Source: Chthoniobacterales bacterium (GTDB lineage Bacteria > Verrucomicrobiota > Verrucomicrobiia > Chthoniobacterales > UBA6821). Taken from it: DNA of 5,672 nt. The notes beneath the pieces were generated by a model. That model was not told where the DNA came from and made no database searches. It saw nothing but the letters and a program-made list of their open reading frames with translations. Below are positions 1-5,025 of this stretch, piece after piece. The position numbers were made by a program, and so were the translations under genes. The stretch is from contig JAIPKF010000109.1 of assembly GCA_021733705.1 (NCBI GenBank), positions 1 through 5,672 of the forward strand, written 5' to 3'. Each line of letters opens with the position of its first letter. Position 1 is the stretch's first letter.

Positions 1-677
1 GGAATTTGCGGCGTTACCATGGGGGTTGTCTCTAGGACAATTTTTAATTCTTGCCGTGCAGCATCCATGAGTCGTGAATGAAAAGCACCAGCTACTTGGA
101 GCTCAATAGCCTTTCGAATGCCAAATTCTTTTGCTAATTCAAGGGCCTTTGCAATATTCCTCTTTTCACCAGAAATCACAATTTGACCGGGTGCATTAAA
201 ATTAGCTACATCAACATCAGCGACCGAAGCAAGCCGATAGACAACCTCTTCCTCTGCGCCGATCATAGCAGCCATGCTGCCCTCAGTCTCCTCACAGGCC
301 TCTTGCATAAATTGAGCTCGTTGTTCTACAAGTTTCAAACCCGTTGCAAAATTAAATGTTCCTGCAGCTGCATGGGCCGTGAATTCCCCAAGCGAGAGAC
401 CTGCAGCTGCATGTAATTTGAGATGAGGTAACTTTTCTTTTAATAAAGCCAAGCAAACAAGTCCGTGAACATAGAGAGCCGGTTGACAGAGTACCGTTTG
501 CGTGAGTTTCTCTGTGGGTCCCTCAAACATGATTTGAGAAAGGGGGACGTTGAGAAGGTCATTGGCCTCTTCAAAAAGAGCGGCTGCAGTTGGAAAATGG
601 AATGCCAGATCTTGGCCCATGCCAACAATTTGAGCTCCCTGGCCTGAGAAAAGTAGTGCGGTGCGAGGATGTGACAT
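1..677 (-). CDS. fabD: Malonyl-CoA:acyl carrier protein transacylase FabD, C-terminus outside window
   Basis: FabD moves the malonyl group from CoA to acyl carrier protein, supplying extender units for type II fatty acid synthesis in the cytoplasm. The visible 225 residues start with MSHPRTALLFSGQGAQ, the family's N-terminal glycine-rich FxGQG motif at about 10-16. The nucleophile elbow GLSLGEF is at 93-99 with Ser95 as catalytic serine; the family usually has GHSLGE, so Leu replaces His here. Arg120 in LVEQRAQF matches the malonate-binding arginine, and GAFHS at 197-201 carries the catalytic His200. The family is about 310 residues, so roughly the last quarter, including the oxyanion-hole glutamine region, lies off the left edge. 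The start at 677 puts the GQG motif at the normal distance from the N-terminus; no Shine-Dalgarno sequence precedes it. HAAAG occurs on both sides of the elbow, encoded by an exact 14-bp repeat. Identification is confident. Confidence 0.95.
   Translation of the reverse strand, partial: MSHPRTALLFSGQGAQIVGMGQDLAFHFPTAAALFEEANDLLNVPLSQIMFEGPTEKLTQTVLCQPALYVHGLVCLALLKEKLPHLKLHAAAGLSLGEFTAHAAAGTFNFATGLKLVEQRAQFMQEACEETEGSMAAMIGAEEEVVYRLASVADVDVANFNAPGQIVISGEKRNIAKALELAKEFGIRKAIELQVAGAFHSRLMDAARQELKIVLETTPMVTPQI
361..413. repeat. Exact 14-bp direct repeat inside fabD
   Basis: CCTGCAGCTGCATG occurs at 361-374 and again at 400-413, 39 bp apart, in the same reading frame. On the minus strand it encodes HAAAG twice, immediately before the catalytic GLSLGEF and shortly after it. 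The second copy falls on the helix that follows the nucleophile elbow in this family. It is probably coding coincidence or an old local duplication rather than a mobile or regulatory repeat. Confidence 0.7.
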
Positions 678-863
678 ATGGTGGTTATTAAATTATTAGC
701 AAATGAGGAATAAAATATCCGAGTTCAATATTTCATACTGAATCGTACTTTGAAGCAAGCTGAGAGCCTCGATTTTTGTAAAAAATAGGATGTGTCAATA
801 AATCTCAAGAGAATGATGATGCTCTAACATTTTTAATGACATTCTAGCATGAAACATTCGCTC
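678..863. other. AT-rich region upstream of fabD, no gene
   Basis: No credible coding sequence lies here. The stretch contains the 5' side of fabD, which is read leftward. On the minus strand a perfect TTGACA is at 793-798, about 116 bp before the fabD start, but no good -10 box lies 16-18 bp downstream of it, so it is not called as a promoter. GCTCTAAC occurs at 821-828 and again at 860-867; the second copy spans the left edge of the first 182-bp element. A 19-bp stretch at 728-746 resembles the end of that element. Confidence 0.5.
728..746 (+). repeat. Possible orphan end of the 182-bp palindromic element
   Basis: ATATTTCATACTGAATCGT closely matches the terminal part of the 182-bp element read inward from its right end (copy 1, reverse complement: ATATTTCATACTGATCGT), differing only by one inserted A. 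The CCCG cap is missing: the bases before it are GAGTTCA. No further match to the element's middle follows. It may be a relic of a deleted or decayed copy, or a shared short motif. The stretch lies 51 bp before the fabD start. Confidence 0.4.
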
Positions 864-1045
864 TAACCCGGAAATTTCACACTAATCACCTGTGGAGGCC
901 GGGAAGCCTGATGGATGCTGCGTTGAGCTCGAAGTCCTCCTCGGGCAGTATGTACTCATACAGCCGTCGTCAGACTTCATCGCTCGCCTTACCCCATCAG
1001 CCTTCGCGGTCTCCTCGTCACGATCAGTATGAAATATCCGGGCTA
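864..1045. repeat. 182-bp palindromic repeat element, copy 1
   Basis: This copy begins TAACCCGG and ends CCGGGCTA. It is an imperfect inverted repeat with an exact centre: arms 864-952 and 957-1045 (89 bp each) around the 4-base loop TACT, with GTATG/CATAC closing it. Blocks shared with copy 2 include GCCGGGAAGCC (898-908), GATGGATGCTGCGTT (910-924), CAGTATGTAC (946-955) and CCCCATCAGCCTTCGCGG (992-1009). Part of the inner stem, GAAGTC (931-936) pairing with GACTTC (973-978), is specific to this copy. It has no reading frame of its own and no transposase nearby. The TA at both ends and the CCCG-type inverted termini suggest a small non-autonomous element, possibly using TA targets, but the family is not identified. 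It sits between divergent genes, so here it cannot be serving as a terminator for a convergent pair. Confidence 0.9.
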
Positions 1046-1060
1046 AGTAATTTGACTATA

Positions 1061-1100
1061 TAACCTAATTTTATTCCTTCGGATTACGAAATTCAGGTTA
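1061..1100. repeat. Short inverted repeat between element copy 1 and the next gene
   Basis: TAACCT at 1061-1066 pairs with AGGTTA at 1095-1100, and the adjoining AATTT (1067-1071) pairs with AAATT (1089-1093), leaving one unpaired C at 1094. The loop contains TCCTTCGGA, which can form a further 3-bp stem. It is unrelated to the 182-bp element. A T6 run begins 11 bases after it, too far for a standard intrinsic terminator. It could be an operator or a leader hairpin; its role is unknown. Confidence 0.5.
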
Positions 1101-1101
1101 T

Positions 1102-1107
1102 TATACT
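1102..1107 (+). promoter_or_regulatory. Weak candidate -10 box
   Basis: TATACT matches the sigma-70 consensus at five of six positions, 54 bp before the ATG of the 191-residue protein gene. The best -35 at 18-bp spacing is TTCGGA (1078-1083), only three of six matches, and it falls inside the loop of the inverted repeat at 1061-1100. If real, the hairpin would overlap the promoter and could act as an operator. This is a tentative call. Confidence 0.2.
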
Positions 1108-1161
1108 TGATTTTTTGTCTTGTTCTAGCTATCACCATGCGGCCCTCCACTAAAAAATATT

Positions 1162-1737
1162 ATGAAAAGAACATCAATTTTTATCTCATCACTGATGAGC
1201 ATTATATTAGCCATAAGTAGCTGTTTGATACAGGCTCAAACTCAAGAGCCAGAAAAAACCTCTTCACTATATCGTGATATCTTTTTTTGCATTCAATACA
1301 ACTACGATAATGATAAGGATTGGCCTAACATGAAACTGGGAGGTGATGAATTGTCCATACTTCAGCCAATCCCTAATTCGGATTCTGTAGTTCTTCCTGA
1401 TATCACCATTCCACTTTATGGTCTAATAACAAAAGATAAACTTTGCATTCAGGCCTCAATTTACAACTCAACAATAACAAAATATAACGCTACCAAAACT
1501 GACCTTTTTTGTGACTTTCAACTCATTAGTGTGGAAGAAAGTAGCCCTGGAATTGTAGAGTACTCAAATCCCGATGAACCGACTCATCCCATTTTTATAA
1601 AAAAATCAATCGGAAAGATTGAGCTCATTTTTGAGGGTCACGTTTCTAATAAGGAACCCTCTTTAGAGGCAAACGAGTCAGACCTAACAGGTTCAAGACA
1701 CTTTTTTATACATCTTCCTGTTAATATCGTTGAATAG
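1162..1737 (+). CDS. Exported or lipid-anchored protein of unknown function, 191 residues
   Basis: I do not recognise this family. The N-terminus is a clear export signal: MKRT, a hydrophobic core at about 5-23, then a polar stretch. ISSC at 18-21 fits a lipobox, which would make Cys21 the acylated residue of a lipoprotein; cleavage by signal peptidase I after IQA (residue 25) is the alternative. The rest has no further membrane segment, includes runs of alternating hydrophobic residues that suggest beta strands (for example 142-160 and 180-190), and has Cys43, Cys95 and Cys117, the last two possibly forming a disulphide. No catalytic motif is visible. The gene appears more AT-rich than its neighbours. 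It is flanked on both sides by the 182-bp palindromic elements, is convergent with the lipid operon and ends 3 bp before copy 2. Its position suggests an accessory gene. The coding call rests on length, signal peptide and fit between the elements. Confidence 0.75.
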   Translation: MKRTSIFISSLMSIILAISSCLIQAQTQEPEKTSSLYRDIFFCIQYNYDNDKDWPNMKLGGDELSILQPIPNSDSVVLPDITIPLYGLITKDKLCIQASIYNSTITKYNATKTDLFCDFQLISVEESSPGIVEYSNPDEPTHPIFIKKSIGKIELIFEGHVSNKEPSLEANESDLTGSRHFFIHLPVNIVE

Positions 1738-1740
1738 AGC

Positions 1741-1922
1741 TAGCCCGCATATTTCATACCGATCTACTGCGTAAGCCGGGAAGCCAGATGGATGCTGCGT
1801 TAGACTCACATTTTGATTTGGACAGTATGTACACATACAGCCCTACATCAAAATGCTCGCCTGCCTTGCCCCCATCAGCCTTCGCGGCACCTCGCGACGA
1901 ACCAGTATGAAATAAGCGGGTA
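1741..1922. repeat. 182-bp palindromic repeat element, copy 2; possible bidirectional terminator
   Basis: This copy runs from TAGCCCGC to GCGGGTA. It has the same length and orientation as copy 1 (864-1045), with 89-bp arms (1741-1829 and 1834-1922) around the loop TACA. GCCGGGAAGCC (1775-1785), GATGGATGCTGCGTT (1787-1801) and CCCCATCAGCCTTCGCGG (1870-1887) are identical to copy 1. The inner stem differs: CATTTTGAT (1809-1817) pairs with ATCAAAATG (1847-1855). The element occupies the whole gap between two convergent genes, leaving 3 bp to each stop codon. A long RNA hairpin read from either side could stop transcription or protect 3' ends; there is no T-tract of the usual kind, so this role is inferred. 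CATTTTGAT also occurs at 1927-1935, across the end of the neighbouring methyltransferase gene. Confidence 0.9.
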
Positions 1923-1925
1923 TAC

Positions 1926-2972
1926 TCATTTTGATTTTGGTTTTTGAAATAAGTAATGAGAGACAATCCACTCCTCTCCATTTTTGTAACCCCAGAGTTC
2001 TTCGCAGGCCATAAAAAATATCCGCCAATAGACCCACCATCGTTTTTTTTCTTCTTGGCCATAAGTTGTTCCCATGAGAGGCATGATCTCCTTTTTTGAT
2101 GTATCCATTCGCTCTAGCCAGGCTCGTGCGGTTTTCTGGTAATGGGTTCCACTAACTTGCCAATGATCTTGGATATGAAGATCTTTTTGAAAATAAAGTA
2201 GAAGATCATCTGAGGGCATCTGGCCACCAGTAAAAAAATAGCGTGCTAGCCAATCATCTTGGTCACCCAGTTCAAAATGATAAGCGATTTGTCGGTGTGT
2301 GAAGATATGGATAAAGAGCAATCCCTCTGGTTGGAGCCAACTAGCAATACGCTCCAACAAGAGTTCATAATTCTTCATATGTTCGAACATTTCCACTGAA
2401 ACAATACGATCAAAGCTCTTCTCGCCCTCTCCTAGGTACTCCGTCATGTTGACGGTACGTACCGTTACGTTGCTTAGGTTGCGTGCTGAGAGTTGTGATT
2501 CGATGTAGGCTCTCTGAGTACGTGAATTAGAAATTGCTGTAATCTGGGCCTTAGGATAATGCGAGGCCATCCAAAGTGTGAGTGAGCCCCAACCACAGCC
2601 TAATTCCAGGATACGTTGTCCGTCTGCTAGCTGAGCTCGCTCGCAGGTAAGTGCTAACATCCGTTCTTCAGCTTCATCGAGATTATTGATTCCGTGATCC
2701 CAATAACCAGAACTATATTTTTTATGCTTTCCTAAGACTAATTCAAAGAATGCTGTTGGCAGCTCGTAGTGCTGTTCATTGGCTTCTGCTGTGGCAATGG
2801 CGAGTGGACTTGCATGCAGACTAGCAATATGTTGCATCAGGAGTTCCTGACTTTTTTCACAGCTAAGCTTTTCAAAACGAGCGAGGTGTGATGCAAGGCG
2901 TTGGCGTATCCCAAGCCGGATAAGAGGATCAGGAAAAAGGTTTTTGGCAAGAAGGGTATTTAGTATGCTCAT
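1926..2972 (-). CDS. Cfa-like SAM-dependent methyltransferase, coclaurine N-methyltransferase-like subgroup
   Basis: This 348-residue protein belongs to the cyclopropane fatty acid synthase/mycolic acid methyltransferase superfamily, in the branch that also resembles plant coclaurine N-methyltransferases. Visible motifs are ANEQHYELPTAFFELVLG (64-81), KYSSGYWDHG (85-94), the SAM-binding loop ILELGCGWGS (121-130), the acidic-loop region ITAISNSRTQR (144-154), VSVEMFEHM (191-199), FIHIFTHR (220-227), YFFTGGQMPSDDLL (245-258) and GTHYQKTARAWLERMD (275-290). Length is normal for the branch and it appears intact. The ATG overlaps the stop of the upstream DUF1295 gene by 4 bp (ATGA), and no Shine-Dalgarno sequence is present, so translation is probably coupled. 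The substrate is unknown; in this operon a membrane lipid acyl chain is more likely than an alkaloid-type amine. It is the last gene of the operon and ends 3 bp from the palindromic element. Confidence 0.9.
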   Translation of the reverse strand: MSILNTLLAKNLFPDPLIRLGIRQRLASHLARFEKLSCEKSQELLMQHIASLHASPLAIATAEANEQHYELPTAFFELVLGKHKKYSSGYWDHGINNLDEAEERMLALTCERAQLADGQRILELGCGWGSLTLWMASHYPKAQITAISNSRTQRAYIESQLSARNLSNVTVRTVNMTEYLGEGEKSFDRIVSVEMFEHMKNYELLLERIASWLQPEGLLFIHIFTHRQIAYHFELGDQDDWLARYFFTGGQMPSDDLLLYFQKDLHIQDHWQVSGTHYQKTARAWLERMDTSKKEIMPLMGTTYGQEEKKRWWVYWRIFFMACEELWGYKNGEEWIVSHYLFQKPKSK

Positions 2973-3760
2973 GATTGTTTAGGAAACCAAGGAATCAAAA
3001 TGGAAGTAGTCTCTTGATAGTGCTTATATGCCACACCCTTGCTTCGTAGCGAGGAGGCCTCTGCAGGTGGAATGCCAGTGACTTTGAAAAGGAGAAAAAT
3101 AATCGTGGCTGGAGCATAAAAAGTTGTCCATCCCCATGGAGATCCTGATGCAATCAAATAAAAACTGATCCAGATCACCATCTCAAAAAAATAATTGGGA
3201 TGTCGAGAGTAGTACCAAAGACCTTTCTGACAAACATCAGACGAGTTGTGCCGATTCTTGATAAAAGAGGCTAATTGTTGATCTGCGAGGGCTTCTCCTG
3301 AAATGCTTATGGCAAGAAAAAAAACTCCAACAAGCTCCACAATACTCCAATGAGGATTTTGATTCCTTCCAATAAAGAGAAAGGGAAGAGTCAAAAAAAC
3401 AACTGAGAGTGCTTGCGCTTGAAAAAACAAGAAAGAAAAGAGGGGTTCATTTTTGTTCCATGCCTCACGTAGTGCTTGGTAGCGTCGATCTTCGTGGGGA
3501 TGTGCTTTAGCAATGCGGTAGGTTAGATGCCAAGTGAGACGTATGCTCCAACATGCAAAGAGGAGAGCAATACAGCAATTCTTCAGACTCCAGATTCCTG
3601 GGAGAAGTAAAAAATTGAGTCCTGTTGTTGCTAATCCTCCGGCCCAAAAGGCATCTACTATGGAGTAATTGTTGCATAAACGAGCCCAACTCCATGCCAA
3701 AGTAAACAGGGTCATCATGGCTGCAGTAGCAGCAAAAAACAGGAAAAATGGATCAATCAT
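2969..3760 (-). CDS. DUF1295 integral membrane protein, steroid 5-alpha-reductase-like fold
   Basis: The 263-residue protein is mostly hydrophobic, with about six or seven likely membrane segments (for example 4-26, 38-55, 62-80, 113-131, 139-156, 194-206, 214-228). DUF1295 signatures are NYSIVDAFWA (31-40), R74/TWHL, EDRRYQALRE (90-99), GEALADQQLASF (155-166), the strongly conserved GLWYYSRHPNYFFE (180-193), TGIPPAE (228-234) and the C-terminal IPWFP (256-260). The C-terminal RHPNYFFE region is the part shared with NADPH-dependent steroid 5-alpha-reductases and isoprenylcysteine methyltransferases. A reductase acting on lipid double bonds is therefore plausible, but no member's function is assumed here. 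The start overlaps the upstream methyltransferase stop by 4 bp (ATGA), and its own stop overlaps the next ATG in the same way. It lies between two Cfa-like enzymes, which suggests a shared substrate. Confidence 0.92.
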   Translation of the reverse strand: MIDPFFLFFAATAAMMTLFTLAWSWARLCNNYSIVDAFWAGGLATTGLNFLLLPGIWSLKNCCIALLFACWSIRLTWHLTYRIAKAHPHEDRRYQALREAWNKNEPLFSFLFFQAQALSVVFLTLPFLFIGRNQNPHWSIVELVGVFFLAISISGEALADQQLASFIKNRHNSSDVCQKGLWYYSRHPNYFFEMVIWISFYLIASGSPWGWTTFYAPATIIFLLFKVTGIPPAEASSLRSKGVAYKHYQETTSILIPWFPKQS

Positions 3761-5025
3761 AGATTCTTATTATTCGGTCGAGTATAAATCGCCTGCACTA
3801 CGGAAATATTGCGCGTTGTAAAAGCGGCCTCACAATATTGAAGATAATAATTCCAACTGCGGATAAAGGGTTCATCAAAACCGAGTGCTTTGATTTGAGG
3901 TAATACTGCATTGAAATTTTGATGCCATGTGGCAAGAGTCTTTGCATAGCTGCTACCTAGATCTTCCAAATCGTGCAAGAAGAGGTTGCTAGTGTTTAAA
4001 AGGACTTGATTAATTCTTCCGACACTTAGCAATAGCGATCCTGGAAAAATATGTCGTTGAATCCAATCGACACTTCTTTTGAGGCTAGGATAGCGATAAT
4101 CAGGTACGGTAATCATTTGAACTCCAAGAAGACCATTTGGTTTCAAAACCTCATGGCATTTTAAGAAGAATGCTTCATGGTACCTATCTCCAACAGCTTC
4201 GAGCATTTCAATAGAAACAATTTTGTCATAACTTCCAGTGATATGACGGTAGTCTTCGATACGAATGGTGATTTGACTTTGAAGCCCAGCTAAAGCGATT
4301 TTTTCATTGGCATAGTTAGCCTGTGCTTGGGAAATGGTGACACCAGTAATTCGACAGCCATATTTTTTTGCTGCATAGAGGGCAAAGCCTCCCCAACCAG
4401 AGCCAATTTCAAGCAGATGATCTGTTGATTTGAGATGAAGTTTTTGACAGAGAGCTTCGTACTTGGCTTCCTGTGCCTCTTGTAAAGATTGGTCTTGGCC
4501 TAGGAACTTAGCACTCGAATAAGTCATTGTAGGATCTAACCAAAGAGCATAGAAATCATTACCCAAGTCATAATGCTCTGCAATATTGCGCTTACTCATG
4601 GTGAGATTGTTGCTACGCTTCAGGTGACGCACCCAGTTGATAATCGTTAAAAAATTAACGCTTGGGATATTTGTGGACTTTGTATTGACACCTTGAATTT
4701 CGTTGAGATTGTCAATAAACCAAGAAATTACAGCTCTAATAACGGCTGTATTCCAGAGCTCCTCGGTATAGGCTTGGCCGAGCCCAATATCTCCATAAAA
4801 AGCACAATATTTAAAAAATGTTGCTGGATGATGAATCTGAACATGAGCTGTAATTGGAGCTCCGGGCTTTCCAAAATAACGACTTGAAGCGCTCTGGATA
4901 TCAACACGAAGGCCTCCCTGTGACATTTTTTTAAGTGCATTAAAAACAAAATACTCGGAGAGGGTTTTGTTGGTGTAGGGAGTTTGATGCAAGGGAACAG
5001 TTTCTTGCAATGGGGATTCAGTCAT
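3757..5025 (-). CDS. cfa: Cyclopropane-fatty-acyl-phospholipid synthase family methyltransferase
   Basis: Family members use SAM to add a methylene or methyl group across the double bond of membrane phospholipid acyl chains. At 422 residues it is longer than E. coli Cfa (382), with an N-terminal lipid-binding-type region at about 20-110 (FYGDIGLGQAYTEELW at 76-91). The catalytic part shows HYDLGNDFYALWLDPTMTYS (151-170), the SAM loop LEIGSGWGG (205-213), SIEMLEAVGDRY (271-282), VQMITVPDYRY (302-312), HIFPGS (325-330), Tyr360 in GSSYAKTLATW, and YCEAAF (397-402). Compared with E. coli Cfa, Ser171 stands where bicarbonate-site Cys139 would be, Ala replaces His in FEHVG, and the LLHTIG segment reads LLGVQMI; these changes are typical of the DUF1365-linked subgroup as I remember it. 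Its ATG overlaps the DUF1365 stop by 8 bp. The exact product (cyclopropane, methylene or methyl branch) cannot be read from the sequence. Confidence 0.93.
   Translation of the reverse strand: MTESPLQETVPLHQTPYTNKTLSEYFVFNALKKMSQGGLRVDIQSASSRYFGKPGAPITAHVQIHHPATFFKYCAFYGDIGLGQAYTEELWNTAVIRAVISWFIDNLNEIQGVNTKSTNIPSVNFLTIINWVRHLKRSNNLTMSKRNIAEHYDLGNDFYALWLDPTMTYSSAKFLGQDQSLQEAQEAKYEALCQKLHLKSTDHLLEIGSGWGGFALYAAKKYGCRITGVTISQAQANYANEKIALAGLQSQITIRIEDYRHITGSYDKIVSIEMLEAVGDRYHEAFFLKCHEVLKPNGLLGVQMITVPDYRYPSLKRSVDWIQRHIFPGSLLLSVGRINQVLLNTSNLFLHDLEDLGSSYAKTLATWHQNFNAVLPQIKALGFDEPFIRSWNYYLQYCEAAFTTRNISVVQAIYTRPNNKNL

Larger units (their letters stand above)
1046..1161 (+). other. Leader region of the 191-residue protein gene
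   Basis: These 116 bp between copy 1 of the palindromic element and the next start codon are AT-rich and non-coding. They contain the inverted repeat at 1061-1100, a TATACT at 1102-1107, and a T6 run at 1111-1116. TTGACT at 1052-1057 has no -10 box at normal spacing. Just before the ATG is CACTAAAAAATATT, with no Shine-Dalgarno sequence. Confidence 0.5.

Noticed and set aside
183..647. Reading frames of 60-77 residues on both strands between 183 and 647
   Set aside because: All lie within fabD in other frames and show no independent coding features.
793..798. Minus-strand TTGACA as the fabD promoter
   Set aside because: The -35 match is perfect but no acceptable -10 box lies 16-18 bp downstream.
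821..867. GCTCTAAC direct repeat (821-828 and 860-867) as target duplication for element copy 1
   Set aside because: A target duplication should flank the element on both sides; both copies are on or left of the left border, and the right border has no match.
864..1045. Small RNA gene or riboswitch
   Set aside because: The long hairpin has no match to a riboswitch core that I recognise, no clear promoter, and recurs in an unrelated position at 1741-1922, so repeat element is the better call.
1741..1922. Integron attC site, because GTTAGAC (1799-1805) and GTTGAGC (922-928) fit GTTRRRY and a small gene lies between the elements
   Set aside because: No matching RYYYAAC partner is placed at the other end of a suitable stem, the dyad is centred elsewhere, and no integrase is present. 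The motif is short and expected by chance.
864..1922. CRISPR array or CRISPR-like repeats
   Set aside because: There are only two copies, 182 bp long and 695 bp apart with a gene between; nothing resembles repeat-spacer units or Cas genes.
1754..2062. 102-residue minus-strand reading frame across element copy 2
   Set aside because: It runs through the palindromic element and overlaps the end of the methyltransferase gene in another frame. Its sequence is explained by these two features.
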